Shown here: in pieces, positions 1 through 4,517 of the stretch
How positions within the stretch are numbered: position 1 is the stretch's first letter
Layout of the letters: every line of letters starts with the position of its first letter
Source of the DNA: Pseudonocardiaceae bacterium
GTDB taxonomy: Bacteria; Actinomycetota; Actinomycetes; Mycobacteriales; Pseudonocardiaceae
Assembly (NCBI GenBank): GCA_025937115.1
Contig: JAICSB010000261.1
Span: 1 to 5,292, forward strand
Direction: 5' to 3'
DNA length: 5,292 nt
Made by a program: the position numbers and the translations under genes
The notes under the pieces: generated by a model
The model's input: only the letters and a program-made list of their open reading frames with translations
Told to the model about the DNA's origin: nothing
Databases searched by the model: none

Positions 1-225
1 CATCAACTCCCGCATCACCAACCGCCAATCCCCATCCAACGGATGCACCTGCTCCCGGGCCGCCCGCAACACCACCGACGAACACCACGCCCCCACCGCC
101 ACACCCTCGACCGCGGCCGCCGCCCGCACCGCCGCGAACTCACCCGCATCGAACAGGCACTGCACCGGGTGCGCCCGGCCACCCGCCACCCGAGACCGCC
201 GCCCCGCGCGCACCTCGACCAACAC
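1..225 (-). CDS. MobC-like plasmid mobilisation / relaxosome accessory protein, partial (C-terminus off the window)
   Basis: The frame is open on the minus strand and leaves the window at base 1, so only about 75 N-terminal residues are seen. After an Arg-rich start comes a pattern typical of actinobacterial MobC-like proteins: a basic GGRAHPVQ stretch, then FDAGEFAAVRAAAAVEGVAV and GAWCSSVVLRAARE, i.e. a short strand, an Ala-rich helix, a turn and a second helix as in ribbon-helix-helix DNA-binding folds. MobC-type proteins help a relaxase open the transfer origin; no relaxase is visible, but one could follow downstream, outside the window. I chose GTG 225 because AAGGGGGGAG lies just upstream and codon choice becomes regular there. 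An in-frame ATG at 309 would add 28 low-complexity residues encoded by the hairpin cluster, which is less likely. Third positions are mostly G. The family call rests on pattern memory, not a search. Confidence 0.55.
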   Translation of the reverse strand, partial: MLVEVRAGRRSRVAGGRAHPVQCLFDAGEFAAVRAAAAVEGVAVGAWCSSVVLRAAREQVHPLDGDWRLVMRELM

Positions 226-246
226 CCACTCCCCCCTTGCGCGCCG

Positions 247-331
247 GCCCCCTTGGGGGCGGGCGTCCCTTCGCCCCGACGAGGGGCCAGCGCTGCCAGC
301 CGGCAGCATCTCACGGCCACGCTCCGTGGCC
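247..331. repeat. Cluster of four inverted repeats upstream of the MobC-like gene (candidate transfer-origin or control region)
   Basis: Four short perfect inverted repeats follow each other closely: GCCCCC/GGGGGC (247-260, 2-base loop; 247 read as G and paired with 260), GCCCC/GGGGC (273-287, 5-base loop), GCTGCC/GGCAGC (292-307, 4-base loop) and GGCCACG/CGTGGCC (315-331, 3-base loop). A fifth palindrome, listed separately, starts five bases later. They sit just before the mobilisation-like gene. Transfer origins often carry stacked inverted repeats next to relaxosome genes, so an oriT role is possible. An mRNA leader structure or operators for the divergent regulator are alternatives. High GC makes short hairpins common, so only the density and position are notable. 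Confidence 0.4.
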
Positions 332-335
332 AAGC

Positions 336-350
336 GTAACCTATGGTTAC
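336..350. promoter_or_regulatory. Perfect palindrome GTAACC-TAT-GGTTAC, operator candidate
   Basis: Six-base arms separated by three bases form a perfect inverted repeat in the divergent intergenic region between the MobC-like gene and the helix-turn-helix gene at 434. A partial half-site-like pair TTAC (383-386) and GTAA (398-401) lies further toward 434. The position suits a site where the 434 product, or a partner, controls both genes. No binding evidence exists; the assignment is an inference from symmetry and place. Confidence 0.4.
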
Positions 351-415
351 ACCATATCTTGCTCCGTGTTAGAACCACCACCTTACAGCGGCTCATCGTA
401 AAGCGACGGTAGTTT

Positions 416-433
416 GAGGTAGAGTAGCACGTC
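416..433 (+). promoter_or_regulatory. Start region of the 434 gene: GAGG element and TAGAGT box
   Basis: GAGG at 416-419 could be a ribosome binding site, but it is 14 bases from the ATG, which is long. TAGAGT (420-425) fits a TANNNT -10 box eight bases before the ATG, so the transcript might instead be leaderless. No convincing -35 box is visible at the usual distance. Both readings support ATG 434 as the start. Confidence 0.25.
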
Positions 434-985
434 ATGAGCCAGGAACGCTGGACCGCCGAGCAATGCGCTGAGCACGTGGGGACCACCACCTCCACCTGGC
501 GCAACTACGTCGCCGACCACCGCGCCCCCACACCACTCCCCGGCTATGACCCCGACACCGGACGCAAAACCTGGGACGCCACCACGGTGCAGGCCTGGCA
601 CTCCAGCCGCCCCGGCCAAGGCGCCCGCACCGACCTGACCTACCTCCCCAGCCCCGACGGCCACCCCGTGTTCATCAACCCCACCACCATCACCACCGCC
701 ACCCTGCTACGCGACCTCACCAACACCCACACCACCATCCCCCGACCAGCATTACCGCAACAATTCGCCCAACAACTCCTCAAAGACCACCCGAACAACC
801 AAACCAAACCCCAATCCCCGCACGCCCCTCACATCACAAACACCCCGACCACACGACAGATCAACAAAGCACTGAGCGCCCTGTGCAAACTCGGCGCAAT
901 ACACCACAACCGCCAACACATCACCATCACCGACCAAACCATCCTCGCCCGAATCGCCACCCTTAACACCGGTTCGTTAAGATAA
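434..985 (+). CDS. Helix-turn-helix DNA-binding protein with a second C-terminal winged-helix-like region
   Basis: This 183-residue protein starts with a compact DNA-binding region (residues about 5-60): RWTAEQCAEHVG, then TSTWRNYVADHRAP, a PLPGYDPDTGRKTW wing and a helix ending in AWHSSRPGQGART. This matches the MerR/excisionase-like helix-turn-helix seen in actinobacterial mobile-element proteins. Residues about 70-135 are a polar Thr/Pro/Asn/His-rich linker. Residues about 137-175 (TTRQINKALSALCKLGAIHH, then an HITITD turn) look like a second winged helix. The linker composition follows from the C/A-rich DNA: I count 59 C against 8 G in 721-840. It is divergent from the MobC-like gene, with operator-like palindromes between them, so a regulator of its neighbour or of transfer is likely. 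A role as excisionase or replication accessory cannot be excluded. Confidence 0.75.
   Translation: MSQERWTAEQCAEHVGTTTSTWRNYVADHRAPTPLPGYDPDTGRKTWDATTVQAWHSSRPGQGARTDLTYLPSPDGHPVFINPTTITTATLLRDLTNTHTTIPRPALPQQFAQQLLKDHPNNQTKPQSPHAPHITNTPTTRQINKALSALCKLGAIHHNRQHITITDQTILARIATLNTGSLR
962..981 (+). terminator. Inverted repeat CTTAAC/GTTAAG at the end of the 434 gene (weak terminator or site)
   Basis: Perfect six-base arms (962-967 and 976-981) enclose an eight-base loop that contains the palindrome ACCGGT. The repeat lies in the last codons, ending two bases before the TAA stop. The stem is AT-rich and has no T-run after it, so it would be a poor intrinsic terminator. A protein or recombination site is equally possible. 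Confidence 0.25.
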
Positions 986-1555
986 TGGCGAGGAAAACTC
1001 AGTGCCCGACCACCCCCATCAGAAAATCCCTGCCCCGTAGAAACCAGATTCACACAGCGATCACCGGACCAAATCAGACAACAAACTCACACGAAACTCA
1101 GCAACGACCGCGACCGCGATATCCACCGCCCCGTCAACCACCGACAATATCTTCGTGCTCAACACCTGGTAGCCGGAGTGAAATAAGTTATTCATCTTGG
1201 ACAATTGTTAAGCCCGTGACCTGCGATGATGCCGCTCATGATGGATTTGTTACTTCATTACGGCTACCTGGGCTGCACCGCGGCTATTTTACTCGCCCAC
1301 TCCGACGATCCGAAAACATAAAGCAATCATGAGGCATCGCCGCGGAAAAAACACAATCGTGCATAGTGGGCCGGCAAGTGAGTTGTCCGTTCTTCGCGGC
1401 GACACCAGTGGCAACACACTGCACGCTCGTTAAGTCCACTGACACCAGCGCACCATGACCACGAACTCACAACCACCCAGGAAGCCCGCAACACCGGAAC
1501 GAGGACCGAAAAGACACTAAGACCCCGGAACAATCATCCCAAGACTCATCACCGC
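986..1555. other. About 570 bases without a convincing gene, between convergent genes
   Basis: The open frames here have poor third-position GC and unnatural composition. An ATG at 985 overlaps the TAA of the preceding gene (TAATG) and opens 115 codons, but these read like non-coding sequence. Visible items are AATAA-G-TTATT (1182-1192), the 8-base palindrome ACAATTGT (1201-1208), a GACACCAG direct repeat exactly 40 bases apart (1401 and 1441), and CAGTGG/CCACTG arms (1407-1412 and 1435-1440). The stretch from about 1155 to 1260 is clearly more AT-rich than its surroundings. The C/A-rich asymmetry of the left block fades within this stretch, so it may hold a junction between segments of different origin. 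Confidence 0.45.
1226..1321 (+). CDS. Possible 31-residue hydrophobic small protein or gene fragment
   Basis: The frame MMPLMMDLLLHYGYLGCTAA, continued by ILLAHSDDPKT, would encode a short hydrophobic peptide with one possible membrane helix (residues about 6-24). The motif LLHYGYLG resembles the N-terminal segment of DedA-family membrane proteins, so it could be a truncated gene start. There is no clear ribosome binding site, and the frame ends at TAA 1319-1321 without the rest of such a protein. This is a weak call, listed because it is the only stretch in this gap with protein-like composition. Confidence 0.13.
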   Translation: MMPLMMDLLLHYGYLGCTAAILLAHSDDPKT

Positions 1556-1864
1556 TCAATGGTGCCGGTCGTCTCGACTGATAACCAGCCGGGACCAGTG
1601 CTCGCCGATGATCTGCTCAAGCTGGCCGATGTCCTCAGACAACCGCAACACATCCCGGATCAACACCAGATCCGCCAGCCCGGCAGCGACGTCGGCCAAG
1701 ACCTGCCGGCACCGACATGACGCTCGAACACCGAGCGCGACCTCAGCAACCGTGCGTATCGGCACAACGCCAGCACGATCACACCACTCCTCCAGCTCCC
1801 GCACCTGCCGGTCAAGGTTCTCACGACGATTCGACCGGGCATAAAGGATCGCAGTACGCGGCAT
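1556..1864 (-). CDS. Short serine-recombinase-like (resolvase N-terminal fold) protein lacking catalytic residues
   Basis: The 102 residues align by eye with the catalytic domain of the resolvase/invertase family: AILYARSN (residues 5-12), NLDRQVRELEEWCDRAG, then VLADVAAGLADLVLIRDVLR and LSEDIGQLEQII. Compared with gamma-delta resolvase, R8 (R10 here), R45 (R51) and R68 (R74) are kept. The nucleophile Ser10 is Asn12 (a Ser sits one place earlier), Asp67 is Leu73 and Arg71 is Glu77. The helix-turn-helix DNA-binding tail is absent. I infer a protein unable to recombine DNA, perhaps a structural or regulatory paralogue or a relic. ATG 1864 is the natural domain start; a TTG at 1906 would add 14 unlike residues. 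No ribosome binding site is seen. It follows broken minus-strand genes and may have been in an operon with them. Confidence 0.6.
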   Translation of the reverse strand: MPRTAILYARSNRRENLDRQVRELEEWCDRAGVVPIRTVAEVALGVRASCRCRQVLADVAAGLADLVLIRDVLRLSEDIGQLEQIIGEHWSRLVISRDDRHH

Positions 1865-2205
1865 GCGGGCCAGTGTGAGACAACGGCGGCACGAGCGTAG
1901 ATCCAAGCATCAAACCCCAGCCGTTCGGCGGCCAATACCACAGGGTTCGTACCCAGCGCCGTCACAACGTCCAACCCGACCGTGGTCTGGTCGACCGCAG
2001 CCGGGATTGGGCGCACCACAACCTGTGGGCAGGCATCCTGCGCGCCGCTGTCGCGCCGAAGAACTTCAGGTGCCGGCGCACGGGCCTGCCCGTCGTCATC
2101 GTTGCGCACCAGCACCAGACACGGCGCGGGCAGCGGCGACTCACGCGACGCCCGGATCGTCTAGGCTGACGCGGACGCGCTCGCGGTGCCCAGTGAGATG
2201 GTCAC
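1865..2205 (-). pseudogene. Unrecognised gene with an internal TAG stop, leading into the recombinase-like gene
   Basis: From GTG 2205, three bases after the stop of the preceding gene, one frame reads MTISLGTASASASA, meets TAG at 2161-2163, and then continues in the same frame with protein-like sequence: ESPLPAPCLVLVRNDDDGQ, VVVRPIPAAVDQTTVGLDVV and NPVVLAAERLGFDAWIYARA. Third positions stay G/C-rich to about 1880. Past that point the same frame overlaps the recombinase-like gene and looks like its shadow, so the true C-terminus is lost or continues by a one-base frame change. A shorter start at GTG 2115 is possible if the stop is genuine. I do not recognise the family. The close spacing to both neighbours suggests a former operon. 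The boundaries given are approximate. Confidence 0.4.
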
Positions 2206-2208
2206 GAG

Positions 2209-2686
2209 CTAGACGCCTCCGCCGGCCAGGGTGTAGGCGTTGGCGACCGCCGCAGCATCGACGGTGTCGCGGTCGCCTTCAGCGCACAGCGCGGCCGCGG
2301 TGTGGGTGAACACCGCCCAGTCCCGCAGGGTGCCATGAGCATAGACGTCGTCGATATCGAGCAACAATTCCTCCGGCGTCGGCAATAGATGCGGTGATAG
2401 CCGCGCATCAACGCCGGGACCTGCTCGCGCCAACCGTTTGAACGGCAGCCGCCGGAAAATCCGCGAACCCAACATCGGCTCGCGCGACAGCCCCTCCCAG
2501 CAACGTCCCCGCCGACATACAGCAGCGCGAAATGGCTCTCATGGTGATCATGCAGATGACGCAACAACTCACTGCACTCCCCCGCCAACCGTTGCGCCTC
2601 ATCACGATGGCCCGCGGCCGCTCCGCCAGCTCTTCAACGAGCAGGGCCGCACCGATCAGGCAGCTTCGCGTCGAGACCACGGACAT
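2209..2686 (-). pseudogene. Unrecognised gene of about 160 codons broken by two single-base frame breaks
   Basis: Three successive minus-strand frames join into one coherent protein. Frame one starts at ATG 2686 (MSVVSTRSCLIG, ALLVEELAERPRA). Frame two carries DEAQRLAGECSELLRHLHDH and SHFALLYVGGDVAG. Frame three carries GLSREPMLGSRIFRRLPFKR, then PEELLLDIDDVYAHGTLRDW and TVDAAAVANAYTLAGGGV, ending at TAG 2209-2211. Both changes are of the kind produced by loss of one base, near GGGCC (about 2609-2613) and GGGAGGGG (about 2491-2498). They could be real decay or sequencing deletions in G/C runs. No family is recognised. It is divergent from the antitoxin gene, and its upstream region contains the antitoxin palindrome. 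Confidence 0.5.
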
Positions 2687-2717
2687 GACCGCGCCCAAAC
2701 AGAAGTCCCCGGGTGTG

Positions 2718-2731
2718 TACGCTGTAGCGTA
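2718..2731 (+). promoter_or_regulatory. Palindrome TACGCT-GT-AGCGTA over the -10 box and start of the antitoxin gene
   Basis: TACGCT (2718-2723) fits the TANNNT -10 consensus and is followed by exactly seven bases before ATG 2731, the arrangement of leaderless actinobacterial transcripts. The same six bases are the left arm of a perfect inverted repeat whose right arm ends on the A of the start codon. There is no ribosome binding site. An antitoxin bound here would block the promoter, the usual autoregulation of type II modules. The reverse strand also reads TACGCT, toward the divergent gene at 2686. No clear -35 box is seen. Confidence 0.45.
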
Positions 2732-2958
2732 TGCAACGAGAGCGACTGACAGTGAGCATGGAGCCGCGGACGGCGGCGCGGGTCCGGCAGTGCGGAGCAC
2801 GCCTCAGGGGCGGAGCCTCCGCTTACCTCGAGCACTTGGTCCGGCAGGACGCGCTGCGGGAGGCGGCCGCGTCAGCGGCCAGCTGGTATGCAGCGCACCC
2901 GACCTACGCGGCCGACAGCGAGGCCGAGGCAATGGCGGCGCTGGACGAGACCGCGTGA
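2731..2958 (+). CDS. Type II antitoxin, ribbon-helix-helix-like
   Basis: This 75-residue protein is of antitoxin size and layout. A short strand RERLTVSMEP (residues 3-12) is followed by a helix TAARVRQCGARL, a turn RGGAS, and a second helix AYLEHLVRQDALREAAAS, as in ribbon-helix-helix antitoxins. The acidic tail, with W47-Y48 and YAADSEAEAMAALDE, would wrap the toxin and neutralise it. The N-terminal dimer should bind its own promoter; the palindrome at 2718-2731 is the obvious site. Its stop overlaps the toxin start by four bases (GTGA, 2955-2958), giving translational coupling. ATG 2731 is chosen because the family strand begins at once and a leaderless -10 box fits it. The exact antitoxin family is not certain. 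Confidence 0.82.
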   Translation: MQRERLTVSMEPRTAARVRQCGARLRGGASAYLEHLVRQDALREAAASAASWYAAHPTYAADSEAEAMAALDETA

Positions 2959-3260
2959 GGCGAGGAGATCTGTACCGCTACGAACCCGTGATGAGCAGGG
3001 CCGGCCAGTCCACCACCCGGCTTATCGTCTCCGCCGACGCCATCAACGCCAACGAGGACTTGCCCGCGGTCTATGCGATGCACGTCGTGGATTCCGACCC
3101 CGGGTCGCTGCTGGCCGTGCGGATCGGCGAGTTCGGCTGGGCATTCGCGCTGGAAATCGATCGTCCACTCCGCCGCCGCCTAGTCGAGCACCTCGGCCAC
3201 GCCTCCCCCAACGAACAGGAGCAGGTCGACAACGCCATCCGAGCGGCGTTCGAGGTGTAG
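2955..3260 (+). CDS. Type II toxin, PemK/MazF-like
   Basis: The 101-residue protein begins RRGDLYRYEPV, the standard opening of PemK/MazF-fold toxins. It continues with STTRLIVSADAINAN, corresponding to the family core strand and the following loop, then VYAMHVVDSDPGSLLAVRI and a C-terminal half EIDRPLRRRLVEHLGHA followed by an E-x-x-QVDNAIRAAF helix, as in the family ending. Such toxins are usually ribosome-independent mRNA endoribonucleases; some relatives poison gyrase. The classical P-x-T strand motif is not obvious here, so activity and target are inferred. GTG 2955 is favoured over ATG 2991 because it keeps the RRGDLY motif and overlaps the antitoxin stop. No toxin-disrupting mutation is visible, which contrasts with the decayed genes on both sides. 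Confidence 0.82.
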   Translation: MRRGDLYRYEPVMSRAGQSTTRLIVSADAINANEDLPAVYAMHVVDSDPGSLLAVRIGEFGWAFALEIDRPLRRRLVEHLGHASPNEQEQVDNAIRAAFEV

Positions 3261-3482
3261 TGACACAAACCCGATCAAGTTAGGTGGAGGGGTGCGCCGA
3301 AAGGGATCCCTCCGACTTCGCCCACGAACCTCCTAACCGGGCCGGGGCAGGATCGGCAGGTCAGTGCGTCGCGGAGTCCGTTCGACATCAACATGCCCGA
3401 TACCCGGCTCGCTGCCTGGTGCTACTGCCGGCCGCGCGGCCAGCCGTCGCGCAGTGAGGACTGGCAGCGCACAGTCGGCTGC
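3261..3482. other. Intergenic stretch between the toxin and the 3483-3839 gene
   Basis: The toxin (plus) and the next gene (minus) converge here. Apart from the inverted repeat at 3279-3337 there is a perfect 12-base palindrome GGCCGCGCGGCC (3430-3441). Short plus-strand frames (one from GTG 3285, one from ATG 3393) have G/C-rich third positions but no recognisable protein. The second runs on as the antisense of the following gene. I see no supportable gene. Confidence 0.4.
3279..3337. repeat. Imperfect 59-base inverted repeat downstream of the toxin
   Basis: GTTAGG (3279-3284) and CCTAAC (3332-3337) form the outer arms, extended imperfectly inward (GG, GTG and GC pairs). Inside, GGAGGG (3286-3291) can pair with CCCTCC (3308-3313), and AGGGATCCCT (3302-3311) is a perfect palindrome. 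There is no T-run, so this is not a classical terminator. A transcript-end structure, or the footprint of a small mobile sequence, are both possible. Confidence 0.35.
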
Positions 3483-3839
3483 CTACCGTCCTGTGGTCAG
3501 TCCAAGCGGGTGATCAATTGTCTGCTCGATGGTGATGAACACGACAACAGCGTCAGGGAGCGCTTGCTCGAGATCTGCCAGTGCGCCGCCGAGGGCATCA
3601 GCAAGGCTGGTGGCAGCCCGAGTGAAGGCCAGGCTGTGCACCTCAGCGACGACAACGACGGTGGCATCGCGGGCATCGCTGTCGAACAACCGCTGCTGGA
3701 TACCCTCCTCACGCAGGTCAACATCGTCAACGTCAATCAGAAACTGAAACAGCCGCTGGCCAGCAGCGTGGCGGTCGTGGGCCTGCGCCAGAGCCGTCGC
3801 CACGTCGGGCATCGGCAGCGGCAACGCCACATCGCTCAC
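3483..3839 (-). CDS. Unrecognised 118-residue protein
   Basis: From GTG 3839 the protein begins MSDVALPLPMPDVATALAQA. It continues with HAAGQRLFQFLIDVDDVDL, ATVVVVAEVHSLAFTRAAT, a helix LADALGGALADLEQAL and a hydrophobic strand AVVVFITIEQTIDHP. The alternation of helices with two Val/Ile-rich strands suggests a small soluble alpha/beta protein; no signal or membrane segment is seen and I do not recognise a family. GTG 3839 is preferred to the in-frame GTG 3860 because TATCCT lies exactly seven bases before it, as at the antitoxin start, giving a leaderless transcript. The opposite strand is also open for 200 codons across it, but that protein turns into Arg/Gln-rich filler, so I take the minus strand as coding. 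Confidence 0.5.
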   Translation of the reverse strand: MSDVALPLPMPDVATALAQAHDRHAAGQRLFQFLIDVDDVDLREEGIQQRLFDSDARDATVVVVAEVHSLAFTRAATSLADALGGALADLEQALPDAVVVFITIEQTIDHPLGLTTGR

Positions 3840-3846
3840 GACGGGC

Positions 3847-3852
3847 AGGATA
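3847..3852 (-). promoter_or_regulatory. Candidate leaderless -10 box TATCCT before GTG 3839
   Basis: On the minus strand, TATCCT is followed by seven bases and then GTG AGC GAT. This matches TANNNT spacing for a transcript starting at the start codon. No Shine-Dalgarno sequence precedes this GTG and no good -35 box is visible. Such boxes arise by chance, so the support is modest. Confidence 0.3.
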
Positions 3853-3861
3853 GGCGACACC

Positions 3862-4283
3862 CCCGACAGTGCCGGTGCAACCAGAGATCACGCCGCGCTC
3901 AACCGGCTTCTCCACCGTCGTCCGGCGTGTCTGCGACACACAATCCCCCCGCAAGTAATCCCGAAGCCGAGCCTCGCGGCACTGCCATTTCATAGCGCCG
4001 TCGCTCTACCGTCGCTCCACACGCCAGCACCGAACGGTTCGTGTCACAGTCCACCAGCAACACCCGCCGTCCCCGCCGAGTCGTTTTCCGCCGCGGGCGC
4101 ACTTTGCGCGAATCGGGGGCTGCGCCGTGCGTGGACCATGGGGGAGCACAGCACTCCGGGTTCGTCCGATCGTGATGCCACCGAGCACAGCCCGGCCAGG
4201 TCATCGGCAGTCGGCAGGTCGACAACCCCGTTCACGCCAAGCTGACGTGCCACAGGGTCACCTGATTGCCACCTCAGCGTCAC
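3862..4283 (-). pseudogene. Possible decayed minus-strand gene(s), reading frame switches
   Basis: From GTG 4283 a protein-like frame reads MTLRWQSGDPVARQLG, DLPTADDLAGLCSV and SPMVHARRSPRFAQ, ending at TGA 4044-4046. Overlapping it, a second frame gives RRGRRVLLVDCDTNRSVLAC and GATVERRRYEMAVP, ending at 3899-3901. A third, with ATG 3993, gives EARLRDYLRGDCVSQTRR and has better third-position GC beyond that point. One or two ancestral genes with frame changes would explain this; plain chance in GC-rich DNA is also possible. No family is recognised, and there is no ribosome binding site before GTG 4283. Confidence 0.27.
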
Positions 4284-4329
4284 GGCGGGGAACCGGGGTT
4301 TGGGGTGTCGCAGCCTGACCTGGGGAGGA

Positions 4330-4517
4330 GTGGCAACCGGCCCCGACGACGGCGGGACGTATCGGCACGGCCAGACGGTGCGGGTTCACCGAGCAAGATC
4401 AGAAGGTGCAACGTGAGTGAACCAGTGGTTGAAGCTCCGTTATCGCGAAGCCGGCTCTGGCGCGGGGTGGAGGCCGTTGGTGGCTCTTCGCCCCGCGCCG
4501 CTGAGGACCAGCGTTCT
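4330..4517 (+). other. Possible plus-strand gene remnants joined by a GTGA overlap
   Basis: A frame ending at TGA 4414-4416 reads GPDDGGTYRHGQTVRVHR and EGAT. The next frame starts at GTG 4413, inside that stop (GTGA), as MSEPVVEAPLSRSRLWRG, with AGAAGG seven bases upstream. The four-base overlap and ribosome binding site look like an operon joint. The first frame has no well-spaced start (GTG 4330 directly abuts GGGGAGGA), and the second soon runs into the esterase gene antisense. I infer leftover ends of two genes, or a short leader peptide followed by a truncated gene. No family is recognised. Confidence 0.22.

Noticed and set aside
15..320. 101-codon minus-strand frame covering the left edge
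   Set aside because: Cys/Trp/Arg-rich shadow of the MobC-like frame; the neighbouring frame gives the coherent helix-rich protein.
985..1332. 115-codon plus-strand frame starting at TAATG
   Set aside because: Third positions are not G/C-biased and the composition is Pro/Arg/Ser/Thr filler; no domain is recognisable, although the overlap with the preceding stop is tempting.
1327..1533. 68-codon minus-strand frame in the gap
   Set aside because: Irregular composition rich in Trp, Cys and Val; no ribosome binding site and no recognisable pattern.
2532..3260. 242-codon plus-strand frame
   Set aside because: Only the last 101 codons are the toxin; the upstream part is antisense to the broken gene and out of frame with the antitoxin.
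3380..3392. TTCGA-containing T-loop-like sequence, possible tRNA 3' end or attachment site
   Set aside because: No five-base T-arm stem and no acceptor or anticodon arm around it.
3854..4311. Exact 10-base inverted repeat GCGACACCCC / GGGGTGTCGC flanking about 458 bases
   Set aside because: By rough estimate, about a dozen 10-base inverted matches are expected by chance in a window this size, and more at high GC; no target duplication or transposase is seen.
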